Shown in pieces: positions 1-8,167 of a stretch of 34,375 nucleotides of DNA. Source of the DNA: Ignavibacteria bacterium UBA2373. Its GTDB lineage: Bacteria; Bacteroidota; Ignavibacteria; Kapaibacteriales; UBA961. Under the pieces are notes generated by a model. The model was not told where the DNA came from and did not search any database. It was given only the letters and a program-made list of their open reading frames with translations. The DNA lies in assembly GCA_002344005.1 (NCBI GenBank), contig DDTD01000037.1:1-34375 (forward strand), given 5' to 3'. Position 1 is the stretch's first letter. Each line of letters opens with the position of its first letter. A program made the position numbers and the translations under genes.

Positions 1-27
1 TCGGAAAATCCCGAGGCGTTTTTTGTT
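1..27 (+). terminator. Right half of a rho-independent terminator cut by the window edge
   Basis: The sequence starts with TCGG, a short A-rich loop, then CCGAGGCG followed by six T. The first four bases pair with CCGA, and the GGCG arm must pair with bases lying before the window. This would end a plus-strand gene to the left, converging on the minus-strand gene that stops at 53. The left arm is not visible, so this is inferred from the arm plus the T-run. Confidence 0.5.
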
Positions 28-52
28 TGTAATGATTATGATGTTGAGATGA

Positions 53-2056
53 TTATCTTACAACTGAAAGTACTTGTCTTTGTGAACGATTGCCCTTGCG
101 AGCAAGGAGATAATACATACCTGTTGATAAATGATTGATGTCAAGCATAAAGGAGTTTTGTTCCGTTGTATATTCAATAATTTTTTCACCTTGCATAGAA
201 AATATTTCGACCGACAGAGGAATATCAGTATTTTCATTGTTAAGAGAAATATGGAGAATACCATTATTGGGATTGGGCGAAAGAGTAAGAGTAAACTCTG
301 TATTATTATATATTTGCTCTTCGGCGGATGACAGTGTGCTGAGATCTAATTTCCAGATGCCATGATTATCTGTTCCCACATAGAGTGTTGAATTACCTAC
401 ACGAATATCCTTAATATTCATATCACTAAGACCGGCATATATCCATGTTATGCCATTATCTAAGCTATAGTAGATTCCATTTGCAGTTCCTACAATTATT
501 TTTTCTTCAAATTCTTCGATACAGAGAATATGTAATGAATTTGCTATAGTTATTTCTGTCCAATTTTCACCATTATCTGAACTGCGCAACATAGTACCTG
601 GTTGTAAACCTGCATATATATAGCCATTGGCGAATTTCATGAATTGCACCTTCGCATTAGGTGTTGCCGATAAAGTAGATTGCCAAGTTTTTCCATAGTC
701 GGAGCTTCGATAAATACCGTGATTCCATGTAGCGGTAAAATGATGAATGGGCGTAATTATGTATTCTGTAATATCTTTGTCTGTTAATAATCCTTGATGC
801 CACATATCACCATTATTTGTGCTGTAATAGATACCATTATTCCATGTGCCGACAAAAAGAGTATCTGATGAAGAAGTAAAACATAAAACATCAGTTTCGG
901 GTAATCCTTGAGTTAATGTTGTCCAATTTTCACCATTATTATTGCTTCGTTTTACGCCTTCATTTAATGTAGATATATAGATTGATGAATTATGTGAGTT
1001 CATAGCAAGTATAGGGTCTTTGGTTTGTGGCAAGAGAGTCCAAGTATTACCTTGATCGGTGCTTTTCCATACTCCGCCCCCAAATTCTTGCGAACCACAA
1101 AAAAGAGCTCCATTATGTTCCCGAATTATCATTGCAGAACGAAATTCTAAACCGTCGCTCACAGAAATCCATTGATTATTTTGTTGCGAAACACTTTTAT
1201 ATACTCCATCGCTAAGAGTAGTGATGAATAATTCGGAATCTATATTGATACAAGCTGAAATATCCATTTTCTCCAACCCTGCTGAGAGCCAAGTGCTATC
1301 GTTGGTATTTCGATAATATAGCCCGCCTTCGCAGCCGGCAAAGAGCTTTGAATCTGAAACTAATAATGAAAAAATGGATTTATCCGCTAAACCGAAAGAT
1401 GTCCATGAGATACCATAGTCTGTACTTTTATAGACACCACCAAAAAGCCCTGCATAGAGTATGGAATCATCAGCAATAAGGGTAAAAATCGTCTTTTTGG
1501 GCAAACCTTTATCATTGAGAGTCCATGATACTCCATTATCTGTGCTTTGGTAAAGAGAACCATCTTCAGTTCCGGCATAAATTCTATTGTTTGAGTAAAG
1601 AATACTTTTCACAGAGCTTTTGGCAAATATTGGTGTTGGCTCTGTCCATGTTTCGCCATTATTTGTAGTTTGATACATACCCCGATTTGTTCCGGCATAT
1701 AATGTACTGTCGGTTACAATGAGAGTATGAATATTTAATGTTTCTAATCCGCTTTGCAGCCAGTTTTTCCCATCATTTGTACAGTAAACGCCTTGCGATG
1801 TTGCCACAAACAATTTTTTCTCATAGCTCAACAATGAAGTAATTGATACTCCGCTCAAACCAAGATGAGACCATTGAAAGCTATGTAGAGGGCGAAAGTA
1901 TATACCATTATCCATAGTTCCTACATAGACCAAAGTATCTGCGACAATACTACATGTAATTCTGCCTCCATAAGGACCATTGCATTGTTGCCATTGAGCG
2001 GAAAGCGTAGAACAGGTAAAAATAAAGACAATAAAGAGTGACAAGAGCGTGCGCAT
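53..2056 (-). CDS. Secreted Asp-box (BNR-like) beta-propeller protein with T9SS C-terminal sorting domain
   Basis: This exported protein of unknown substrate has 667 residues. A signal peptide (MRTLLSLFIVFIF...LSAQ) is followed by about a dozen repeats that each carry an S/T-x-D/N-x-G-x-T/S-W Asp-box (for example STDNGVSWT, SSDNGENWT, STDQGNTWT), the pattern of multi-bladed propellers of the BNR/YCF48/Vps10 type. The last ~75 residues begin with a SPNPNNG motif and end in a basic stretch, as in the T9SS type A sorting domain, so the protein is probably exported across the outer membrane and anchored or released. No sialidase catalytic residues are recognisable. The reading frame is open 22 codons further upstream, but I chose the ATG at 2056 because GGGAGA lies just before it and the signal peptide starts there. 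The function is probably binding or adhesion, but that is inference. Confidence 0.85.
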   Translation of the reverse strand: MRTLLSLFIVFIFTCSTLSAQWQQCNGPYGGRITCSIVADTLVYVGTMDNGIYFRPLHSFQWSHLGLSGVSITSLLSYEKKLFVATSQGVYCTNDGKNWLQSGLETLNIHTLIVTDSTLYAGTNRGMYQTTNNGETWTEPTPIFAKSSVKSILYSNNRIYAGTEDGSLYQSTDNGVSWTLNDKGLPKKTIFTLIADDSILYAGLFGGVYKSTDYGISWTSFGLADKSIFSLLVSDSKLFAGCEGGLYYRNTNDSTWLSAGLEKMDISACINIDSELFITTLSDGVYKSVSQQNNQWISVSDGLEFRSAMIIREHNGALFCGSQEFGGGVWKSTDQGNTWTLLPQTKDPILAMNSHNSSIYISTLNEGVKRSNNNGENWTTLTQGLPETDVLCFTSSSDTLFVGTWNNGIYYSTNNGDMWHQGLLTDKDITEYIITPIHHFTATWNHGIYRSSDYGKTWQSTLSATPNAKVQFMKFANGYIYAGLQPGTMLRSSDNGENWTEITIANSLHILCIEEFEEKIIVGTANGIYYSLDNGITWIYAGLSDMNIKDIRVGNSTLYVGTDNHGIWKLDLSTLSSAEEQIYNNTEFTLTLSPNPNNGILHISLNNENTDIPLSVEIFSMQGEKIIEYTTEQNSFMLDINHLSTGMYYLLARKGNRSQRQVLSVVR

Positions 2057-2093
2057 AGGTATCTCCCAAGAAGACTTGACAAAAAATATAGAG

Positions 2094-2122
2094 CTAAAAT
2101 ACTGATATAATTGAATATGCAA
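2094..2122 (-). promoter_or_regulatory. Candidate Bacteroidota-type promoter for the propeller gene
   Basis: Read on the minus strand: TTG (2122-2120), 18 bases, then TATTTTAG (2101-2094), close to the TAnnTTTG consensus. Transcription would start near 2087, about 30 bases before the ATG at 2056, and downstream of the alternative start at 2122. The -7 box has one mismatch. Confidence 0.4.
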
Positions 2123-2181
2123 GTATTCTTTTATTGATTATATGCGTTTTCTTGAGATTTTACTTATTTCTCCCGCACCAT

Positions 2182-3651
2182 TTATTCTTGTAAAATTCTT
2201 TGCACGACATTGGATGCCCCCAAAACAACAGAGGGAGTTCCTTGTCCGGGAAAAGCCGAATCGCCAATATGGTATAGCCCTTTGAATGGTGTGACATTAT
2301 GCGGTAAAGTGAGGAAATTTTGTTTAATCGAATGGGGGATGCCTCCTACATTGCCATTCAAACGATGGGTATAATGTGAGAAAGTGCGCGGTGTGGCGGC
2401 ATTTATCCATTCTTTTTTACAATGGCGTAATTGCGGGAAATGTTTGTCGAAATGTTGCATTATATATTCAAGGGTTTGATGTTTTGCGTGATGATAATCA
2501 TGATCATTCATTTCCATCCAATGGCGTGTGAGCGTGTGGGTAGAGATAGTCACGGTTTTCCATCCGGCGGGTGCTTTGCCGGTATCATCGGAAAGCGATA
2601 TAGTTGCAAAAAAAGAACGTGATTGGCAATGAGGAATTATTTCCTCTGTGTGGATTTGATAATATGCGGTGGGCAAAGATTCCTTCGTTTCGATGGCAAA
2701 ATATACCATAAAAGCTCCCCATGAGAAATCGAAGCGTTTTGCTTTTTTATGATAATATTGACGCACCTCATCATGAGTAATAGAAGGCATATTCCACACA
2801 GGAATGGATGATATAAGATTTTTTGCGGTAAATGTTTTTCCTTTTGAAGTATGGATAAGCCAAGTATTTTTCTGTTTATGGATGGCGGTAACGGCTTCAT
2901 TGGTGCGCAAAGTGCCTCCATTATCGGTGAATGAGTTGATGATAACTTTGACGGGTTGGACTATGCCGCCATAGGGATAATATGTTTGTGAAGGGTAAGT
3001 GAGTCCCATTGCCGAAGTGATATATGGCGCAGTGTCGGCATAACTTTGTGTGCTGATAATGAGTTGTTCATCAATGAATCGCCGAAATTGCGGATTGTCA
3101 TGCAAGCGGTAATGTTTCAAGAGTGCATCAAGAGGCGAGATAATCCCTTTGAGCAATGTGATACCTTTCAAATTACTTGGTTTTGCAAGGCGAAAAATAT
3201 CTGTGGCGGTAGCTGGTGGAAAAAATGGATTATTCGCAACAATGTCCCATACTTTTTTTTCTAAGCGATACAGTTCATTCCAAAAATCAGCTTGTTGAGG
3301 ATGGGGGAAATGTGTATTGCATTCCTGTATCCATTGATTTTTGTCGGCATAACGTATGATATCGCCTTGTTTCGATTTGATTATCATTCCAATCGGAAGA
3401 TGCGACAATTGAAAAGAGATGCCGAGTTGTTTTTGTAATTGCCCGAGAGGTTGATTGGGCAATACGCCGCTGAGTGTTGTTGCGCCGCTGTCAAAGAAAA
3501 AGTGTTTACGACGAAAAAAGGAAGCGCAACCTCCGAGAGCATAATGTGCCTCGATGAGTAAAGTATCTTTGGCATTGTTAGCTAATAATGCAGCAGCGGC
3601 AGCTCCGGCATAGCCCGCACCAATGACGATAGAGTCAAAATGTTGTGACAT
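2182..3651 (-). CDS. FAD-dependent phytoene desaturase/carotenoid isomerase-like oxidoreductase
   Basis: 489 residues. An N-terminal dinucleotide-binding fold has GAGYAG at residues 11-16 and the acidic ribose-binding residue in LIEAH. LGGCASFF and FDSGATTLSG follow, as in the CrtI/CRTISO/retinol saturase group. The C-terminus carries the FAD-binding signature GLYHIGDSAFPGQGTPSV (~457-474), typical of carotenoid desaturases and isomerases. The family oxidises, isomerises or saturates polyene chains. No phytoene synthase or other carotenoid gene lies nearby, so the substrate cannot be assigned; a retinol-saturase-like role is equally possible. There is no clear Shine-Dalgarno sequence, which is common in this phylum. 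The gene lies 70 bases after the M50 protease gene, with a terminator-like structure between them, so it may be a separate unit. Confidence 0.8.
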   Translation of the reverse strand: MSQHFDSIVIGAGYAGAAAAALLANNAKDTLLIEAHYALGGCASFFRRKHFFFDSGATTLSGVLPNQPLGQLQKQLGISFQLSHLPIGMIIKSKQGDIIRYADKNQWIQECNTHFPHPQQADFWNELYRLEKKVWDIVANNPFFPPATATDIFRLAKPSNLKGITLLKGIISPLDALLKHYRLHDNPQFRRFIDEQLIISTQSYADTAPYITSAMGLTYPSQTYYPYGGIVQPVKVIINSFTDNGGTLRTNEAVTAIHKQKNTWLIHTSKGKTFTAKNLISSIPVWNMPSITHDEVRQYYHKKAKRFDFSWGAFMVYFAIETKESLPTAYYQIHTEEIIPHCQSRSFFATISLSDDTGKAPAGWKTVTISTHTLTRHWMEMNDHDYHHAKHQTLEYIMQHFDKHFPQLRHCKKEWINAATPRTFSHYTHRLNGNVGGIPHSIKQNFLTLPHNVTPFKGLYHIGDSAFPGQGTPSVVLGASNVVQRILQE

Positions 3652-3698
3652 ATCGTGAAGAAAATGATATGAATGTGCTTATCCCCTGATGAAGCACG

Positions 3699-3742
3699 AA
3701 AAAAAAAGCCCTTCTGCGGATTAAAATCCTAATGCTCCGGGC
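3699..3742 (-). terminator. Terminator-like structure overlapping the end of the M50 protease gene
   Basis: On the minus strand an outer GCCC/GGGC stem (3742-3739 with 3711-3708) encloses an inner GGATT/AATCC hairpin (3729-3718) that includes the stop codon, followed by nine T (3707-3699). The outer stem is only four base pairs, so its strength is uncertain. Confidence 0.4.
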
Positions 3743-4866
3743 ATCCCGTTTGGACTGATGAAGTAAATCCCATTATAGGAAAAACTCAGAATAAAAATGA
3801 GCAATGCAATATAGCCGATTATCATTCTTGTTGTGCCTATAGGTGAAGTATCACGCACAGGCGGATGTTTTATTTTCATAACAAAGCGAGCAATAAATAC
3901 CCACAATAACCAACCATTCCAACAGTAAAAAAACCAAGGTGCAAAAGAATCAATCCATGAAAAGAATGAAAGTAAACCCGTTTGTAAAACTGTATAAAGC
4001 GCATCGGGCGAAGGATCTTGTAAGACAGAACGGAGTAAGCCGGCGACACCGCCCAATCCGATGAAAAGCAATATCCACCAGATGAATTTTCCTATGCGAA
4101 CTTGTTTTTCACCGAACATTGCATATATCACATGACCGCCGTCTAATTGACCAATCGGAAGCATATTGAGTGCCGTAACAAAAAGTCCAAACCATCCGAC
4201 GCACAGAAATGGATAATGATATATTTCATTCATTGGCGGAAAAAATGTATCCGGTGCTATAAAAAGTGTTTTCAGTGCGGAGAAGAGTATTGTGTCACCA
4301 AAGAACATACCGTGGGTTGTGATATGTCCGCCATTGAGCAAGTATTCGGGATGAACAGAATAAAGATATTCGACAGGTGGCATAGTCAGAAAACCGATGA
4401 TGAGTATGCCCAAACAGACGATAAACCCCGCGAGAGGACCTGCGACGCCTATGTCGAAAAGCACTTTTCTTGAGGGAATAGGTTCACGTGTTTTGATGAA
4501 TGCTCCGAAGGTGCCGAAGGGCGATAAACCCGGTATGGGAAAGGGTAAACAATAGGGGAGTGATGTATCAATATTATGGTAGCGTGCTGCGAAATAATGC
4601 CCTAATTCATGCGCTGACAAAAAGAGCATAAGCAATAGCGAATATGTCACGCCATAATGCCAATGTGTGAGTTCAAAAGGATTATGCCCTGCCCACAGAA
4701 CTCCGGCAAATATCGTTGAGATGATATTAAGAATAAATAAGCCAAGAGCTAAAAAGTATCTTGGCTTATGTTTGTGACGAACGGCGATACCGTCATCGCC
4801 GATGAGAGTGTCCATAAAAAGTATGTCAAAAGATTGAGTGACTGATGATAGGGGACGAAAGGTCAA
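3721..4866 (-). CDS. Site-2-protease-like M50 membrane metalloprotease
   Basis: 381-residue polytopic membrane protein. It has the zinc-binding HELGH at residues 86-90 inside a hydrophobic segment, the conserved FGTFGAFIKTREP stretch at 118-130, and the third metal ligand motif LDGGH at 241-245 in NMLPIGQLDGGH, which is the S2P/M50 arrangement. The layout resembles the EGY/S2P group without a PDZ domain. Such enzymes cleave transmembrane helices, often to release anti-sigma factors or regulators; the substrate here is unknown. The start is a TTG overlapping the lysS stop (TTGA), which suggests translational coupling. A downstream ATG at 4815 is an alternative that would remove 17 residues without touching any motif. 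Confidence 0.88.
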   Translation of the reverse strand: MTFRPLSSVTQSFDILFMDTLIGDDGIAVRHKHKPRYFLALGLFILNIISTIFAGVLWAGHNPFELTHWHYGVTYSLLLMLFLSAHELGHYFAARYHNIDTSLPYCLPFPIPGLSPFGTFGAFIKTREPIPSRKVLFDIGVAGPLAGFIVCLGILIIGFLTMPPVEYLYSVHPEYLLNGGHITTHGMFFGDTILFSALKTLFIAPDTFFPPMNEIYHYPFLCVGWFGLFVTALNMLPIGQLDGGHVIYAMFGEKQVRIGKFIWWILLFIGLGGVAGLLRSVLQDPSPDALYTVLQTGLLSFFSWIDSFAPWFFYCWNGWLLWVFIARFVMKIKHPPVRDTSPIGTTRMIIGYIALLIFILSFSYNGIYFISPNGMPGALGF

Positions 4867-6377
4867 TGAGGTTGTTTTTCCGGTTTCATTTGCGGGAAGA
4901 ACAATACATCACGAATAGAGGTTTGCCCTGTGAGCATCATGACCAATCTGTCAATGCCTATACCAAGTCCTGCTGTCGGTGGCATCCCCACTTCGATAGC
5001 ATAAAGGAAATCTTCGTCCACCACCATAGCTTCATCATCGCCGGCAGCGCGGATGCGTGCTTGATCTTCGAGTCGCGCTCTTTGGTCAATCGGGTCATTT
5101 AACTCGCTAAAGCAATTTGCAAGTTCCGTTCCTGCAACATAAAGCTCAAAACGTTCTACCAAGCCGGGTTCACTGCGATGCGCTTTTGCTAAAGGTGACA
5201 TTTCCACCGGATAATCCATCACAAAAGTCGGCTGAATGAGAGTATGCTGTACTTTCTGAGAAAAGATTTCATCAAAAATCTTCATGCCGGAAGCAGTACT
5301 TTCTACTTCAACATTATTTTTCCGAGCTACGGCGAGTAATTGCTCACGGTCATAACCACGAATATCTTCATTGATAGCTTCCGTAATCAATTCATACATA
5401 GTAGCTCTGCGGAAAGGAGCTTGAAAAGAAAGTTCATGTCCATCATAGGAGACTGTGTGCGAACCATTGACTTTCATGCAGAGAGTGGAAAGCAATTCTT
5501 CCACCATACCCATCATCCAGATATAGTCTTTGTATGCGATATAAATTTCCATCAGCGTAAATTCGGGATTATGGCTTCTGTCCATACCCTCATTGCGGAA
5601 ATTTTTACAAAACTCATAGACACCTTCGTATCCACCGACAATCAAGCGTTTTAGGTATAATTCATCGGCAATACGTAAATAGAGTTCTATATCAAGTGCA
5701 TTGTGGTGGGTGATGAATGGTCGAGCGGTTGCCCCGCCATAGAGGGGTTGAAGAATCGGAGTTTCTACTTCCAACCAGCCTCTGTCCTCAAAAAAGCGGC
5801 GCATGGTTGAGATAATTTTCGATCGTTTTACGAAAACATCTTTTACCTCGGGATTGACGATAAGATCCACATATCTTTTGCGGTAGCGTAATTCTTTATC
5901 GGCAAAAGCATCATAGACAACTTTATTGCCTTGTTCATCCGTTTCTTCTTTGGCTATTGGCAATACTCTCAATGATTTACAAAGAAGAGTAGCTTGTTTA
6001 GCCCACACAGAAATTTCGCCTGTTTTTGTTCTGAACACATGACCGCTCACACCGATGATGTCGCCAATATCAAGATTGCCGAGAATGTCGTAGAAATCGG
6101 GTGTATCATCTTTTTTCAGATAGATTTGGATGCGTCCGGCATCATCTTGCAAATGGCAGAATGTGGCTTTACCCATTTTCCTGATTGCCATGATGCGCCC
6201 TGCAAGACGCACGGAGCTAAAATCTTGGGCATTCTCATCGGTAAAGCCGGAAAGAATGTGTTGGGAAGAATGCGATTTTTCAAAAGTTGGCGGATAGGGA
6301 TTTATACCACGATGAAGGAGTTCGTGAAGTTCTTCTAAACGTCGTAATTCCTGATCATTTCTGTGGAGAGTGTGCAT
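4863..6377 (-). CDS. lysS: Lysyl-tRNA synthetase (class II)
   Basis: 504 residues, the usual length for bacterial LysRS. It charges tRNA-Lys in the cytoplasm. An N-terminal OB-fold anticodon-binding domain (about 50-150, with VRLAGRIMAIRKMGKATF) precedes the class II catalytic core. Motif 2 is visible as FCKNFRNEGMDRSHNPEFT, and motif 3 as GLGIGIDRLVMMLTG near the C-terminus, followed by SIRDVLFFPQMKP. The ATG at 6377 is preceded by a weak AGAAAG. The gene is first in a two-gene unit with the M50 protease (TTGA overlap) and is transcribed divergently from infC. Confidence 0.97.
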   Translation of the reverse strand: MHTLHRNDQELRRLEELHELLHRGINPYPPTFEKSHSSQHILSGFTDENAQDFSSVRLAGRIMAIRKMGKATFCHLQDDAGRIQIYLKKDDTPDFYDILGNLDIGDIIGVSGHVFRTKTGEISVWAKQATLLCKSLRVLPIAKEETDEQGNKVVYDAFADKELRYRKRYVDLIVNPEVKDVFVKRSKIISTMRRFFEDRGWLEVETPILQPLYGGATARPFITHHNALDIELYLRIADELYLKRLIVGGYEGVYEFCKNFRNEGMDRSHNPEFTLMEIYIAYKDYIWMMGMVEELLSTLCMKVNGSHTVSYDGHELSFQAPFRRATMYELITEAINEDIRGYDREQLLAVARKNNVEVESTASGMKIFDEIFSQKVQHTLIQPTFVMDYPVEMSPLAKAHRSEPGLVERFELYVAGTELANCFSELNDPIDQRARLEDQARIRAAGDDEAMVVDEDFLYAIEVGMPPTAGLGIGIDRLVMMLTGQTSIRDVLFFPQMKPEKQPH

Positions 6378-6409
6378 AGTAAGACTTTCTGATTGATAAA
6401 AATACTGCT

Positions 6410-6417
6410 CAAAATTA
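6410..6417 (-). promoter_or_regulatory. Candidate -7 box for lysS
   Basis: The minus strand reads TAATTTTG, a perfect TAnnTTTG. Transcription would start near 6403, about 26 bases before the lysS ATG. I see no good TTG box at the expected upstream distance, so the call rests on one element plus position. Confidence 0.4.
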
Positions 6418-6502
6418 CCAATAATTTGCCGAAGAACTTTTGTTGTTCACCGGTAAGAAGAGGAAAGAATCAAGAAAGGGCAGAAAAATTTTGACACAAG
6501 TT

Positions 6503-6533
6503 TTTGCCATACAGAACAATAACAGTATTTTTG
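6503..6533 (+). promoter_or_regulatory. Consensus Bacteroidota-type promoter of infC-rpmI-rplT
   Basis: TTTG (6503-6506), 19 bases, then TATTTTTG (6526-6533). This is an exact match to the primary sigma factor consensus known from Bacteroidota (TTTG-N~19-TAnnTTTG). The predicted transcription start is near 6540, which places the leader at about 50 bases and rules out translation from the ATG at 6440. Confidence 0.8.
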
Positions 6534-6589
6534 CAAACTTTGTTAATAGTGTTCATTACAAAAAAAGGTTGTTCTTGAGGAAACCAGGT

Positions 6590-7153
6590 ATGGGCGGTCG
6601 AATAATTCAGACCCCCGAAAGTATTCGCGATAAAAATCGCAAGCACAAAATTAATGACGAAATCCAGTCTCAGGAGTTGAGAGTTGTTGATGAGCAAGGC
6701 ACGATGCTTGGGGTGATGACACTCCGACAGGCATTGGATTTAGCTTATACGCAAGAAAAGGATTTGGTCGAGATTGCACCACAAGCAGCGCCGCCGGTTT
6801 GCCGTATTATTGATTACGGGAAATTTGCTTATGAACAGCAAAAACGTGAAAATCAAGCCAAAAAAGCACAACATAAGCAGCAGTTAAAAGAGATACGCTT
6901 CAAATGGCGTACCGATACGCATGATTTTGAATTTAAGCGACGTCATGCACAAGAATTTTTAGAGGACGGACATAAAGTCAAAGCAACCGTAATGTTTCGT
7001 GGGCGTGAAATTGTCCATAAAGAAATCGGGGAAGAGTTATTAAAACGCTTCATTGCTTCTTTAGAGTCTTGTTCCAAAATTGATCAACCGGTTCATTCGG
7101 AAGGTCGGACGATAACGGCAATCTTGGCGCCGGACAAAGCTAAAGCCAAGTAA
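6590..7153 (+). CDS. infC: Translation initiation factor IF-3
   Basis: 187 residues from the chosen start. IF-3 binds the 30S subunit and checks initiator tRNA and start-codon pairing. The N-domain is seen in KHKINDEIQSQELRVVDEQG, and a basic linker follows (YEQQKRENQAKKAQHKQQ). The C-domain has KEIRFKWRTDTHDFEFKRRH and VKATVMFRGREIVHKEIG. The frame is open back to an ATG at 6440. I start at 6590 because GAGG lies nine bases upstream, the promoter at 6503-6533 is downstream of 6440, and the length then matches the family. It heads the classic infC-rpmI-rplT ribosomal operon. Confidence 0.95.
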   Translation: MGGRIIQTPESIRDKNRKHKINDEIQSQELRVVDEQGTMLGVMTLRQALDLAYTQEKDLVEIAPQAAPPVCRIIDYGKFAYEQQKRENQAKKAQHKQQLKEIRFKWRTDTHDFEFKRRHAQEFLEDGHKVKATVMFRGREIVHKEIGEELLKRFIASLESCSKIDQPVHSEGRTITAILAPDKAKAK

Positions 7154-7183
7154 TATTCACATTATTGTAAGGGATCCGTAACG

Positions 7184-7381
7184 ATGCCTAAATTCAAAAC
7201 AAAAAGTGCTGCAAAAAAGCGTTTTGATTTGACAGGTACAGGTAAGGTAAAACGCGAGAGAGCGTACAAAAGCCATATCTTGACCTCCAAAACTCGCAAA
7301 CGCAAACGCGTACTTCGTCAATCAACAACAGTGCATCCGTATGAAGAAAAAAACATCAAACGTATGCTCGGAGTCGGCTAA
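7184..7381 (+). CDS. rpmI: 50S ribosomal protein L35
   Basis: 65 residues, very basic, starting MPKFKTKSAAKKRF, the L35 signature, and continuing with TGTGKVKRERAYKSHIL and KTRKRKRVLR. It is a structural protein of the large subunit. AAGGGA lies upstream of the ATG. It follows infC by 30 bases in the conserved order infC-rpmI-rplT and must share its promoter. Confidence 0.97.
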   Translation: MPKFKTKSAAKKRFDLTGTGKVKRERAYKSHILTSKTRKRKRVLRQSTTVHPYEEKNIKRMLGVG

Positions 7382-7400
7382 CTTAGTCTGACTCATTTGT

Positions 7401-7446
7401 GGTGTCACGGTTATAATTAATTGAAGCTCACCGTGCGCCCTTTTTT
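7401..7446 (+). promoter_or_regulatory. Attenuator-like hairpin with U-run between rpmI and rplT
   Basis: GGTG(T)CACGGT at 7401-7411 pairs with ACCGTGCGCC at 7430-7439: ten base pairs with one bulged T and one G-U pair, and an 18-base loop. C and six T follow (7441-7446). This has the form of an intrinsic terminator inside the operon, 27 bases before the rplT start. It may set the L35/L20 ratio or respond to free L20, which represses this operon in other bacteria; the latter is inference. Confidence 0.6.
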
Positions 7447-7472
7447 ATTAACGTTTTTCTTTTAGGAGAACT

Positions 7473-7820
7473 ATGCCACGCGCAAATCATAAAGTAGCTT
7501 CGCATCGCCGCCGCCGTAAGTTTATCAAACTTGCGAAAGGGTACTGGGGAGCGCGAAGTAAAGTATGGACGGTTGCCAAGCATCATATTGAAAAAGGTTT
7601 ACAATATGCTTATCGCGATCGCCGCCGTAAAAAACGCGAATTCCGCTCTTTGTGGATTACTCGCATCAATGCTGCTGCTCGTCTTAATGGTACGACATAC
7701 AGCCGCTTAATTAATGCTTTATCCGTAAAGGGAATCACAATTAATCGTAAAGTCCTTGCTGATTTTGCAATGAATCAACCGCAGGTATTTACTGCAATTG
7801 TGAAAAAAGCGATGTCATAA
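7473..7820 (+). CDS. rplT: 50S ribosomal protein L20
   Basis: 115 residues, the standard length. The long basic N-terminal helix reads MPRANHKVASHRRRRKFIKL, followed by AKGYWGARSKVWTVAKHHIEK and the globular FRSLWITRINAAARLNGTTYS part. L20 is an early assembly protein of the 50S subunit and an autorepressor of its operon in several bacteria. A strong AGGAG precedes the ATG. It is the last gene of the operon, before the terminator at 7861-7893. Confidence 0.97.
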   Translation: MPRANHKVASHRRRRKFIKLAKGYWGARSKVWTVAKHHIEKGLQYAYRDRRRKKREFRSLWITRINAAARLNGTTYSRLINALSVKGITINRKVLADFAMNQPQVFTAIVKKAMS

Positions 7821-7860
7821 TTATTCAGCGACAATCAAGTTCAATGAAATATGACAATGT

Positions 7861-7893
7861 AAAAGAGGTGCTCAATAAAGCACCTCTTTTTTT
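7861..7893 (+). terminator. Strong rho-independent terminator after rplT
   Basis: AGAGGTGCT (7864-7872), a six-base loop, then AGCACCTCT (7879-7887), with flanking A and T runs that extend the stem and a T-run to 7893. It ends the infC operon. Confidence 0.92.
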
Positions 7894-7899
7894 ATGTAT

Positions 7900-7918
7900 C
7901 CTTCCGAAAAACCTTCCC
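7900..7918. repeat. 19-base direct repeat, copy 1
   Basis: CCTTCCGAAAAACCTTCCC occurs here and again, identical, at 8208-8226. It marks the left edge of the non-coding repeat cluster at 7894-8304. Confidence 0.8.
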
Positions 7919-7951
7919 ATAAAAAGCGGTGGATGAACGTATTGATTGAGA

Positions 7952-8028
7952 TTTGCCCCTCTTTTTTTCTCCCCGACGGGGAGAAGTCTTTTATGCCTTC
8001 CCCGCGGGGAAGGACGGGATGGGGCAAA
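7952..8028. repeat. Structured palindromic intergenic element (cloverleaf-like)
   Basis: A 77-base element bounded by TTTGCCCC (7952-7959) and its inverted copy GGGGCAAA (8021-8028). It encloses two perfect hairpins: TCTCCCCG-A-CGGGGAGA (7968-7984) and the palindrome CCTTCCCCGCGGGGAAGG (7996-8013). The whole could fold as a three-way junction. It is much richer in GC than its surroundings, like REP- or MITE-type intergenic elements. No coding capacity is evident. Confidence 0.75.
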
Positions 8029-8112
8029 AAAACAAACATTATTGTTCTATTATCATATCATACCCGGGGGATTCCATTATCCGGTGAATTATAAACCTGA
8101 GGGGTGGCAGAC

Positions 8113-8132
8113 GCAGTCTGACGGGGTGGATG
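8113..8132. repeat. 20-base direct repeat, copy 1
   Basis: GCAGTCTGACGGGGTGGATG is repeated exactly at 8276-8295. The GACGGGGTGG part also appears, with an extra G, at 8250-8260 next to the GC-rich hairpins, so these look like parts of one repeat family. Confidence 0.75.
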
Positions 8133-8167
8133 CATTTTCGCACGATCATTGACCCGAAATAAACACA

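Noticed and set aside
78..2056. Many near-identical short DNA repeats (CCATTATxTG and similar)
   Set aside because: They are the codons of the Asp-box motifs of the propeller protein, not a separate element.
6440..6589. N-terminal extension of IF-3
   Set aside because: It lies upstream of or within the infC promoter and leader, and does not resemble IF-3.
7894..8152. Short open frames (66-68 codons) across the intergenic repeats
   Set aside because: They read through GC-rich palindromes, have no ribosome-binding site and give low-complexity peptides; the region is better explained as repeats.
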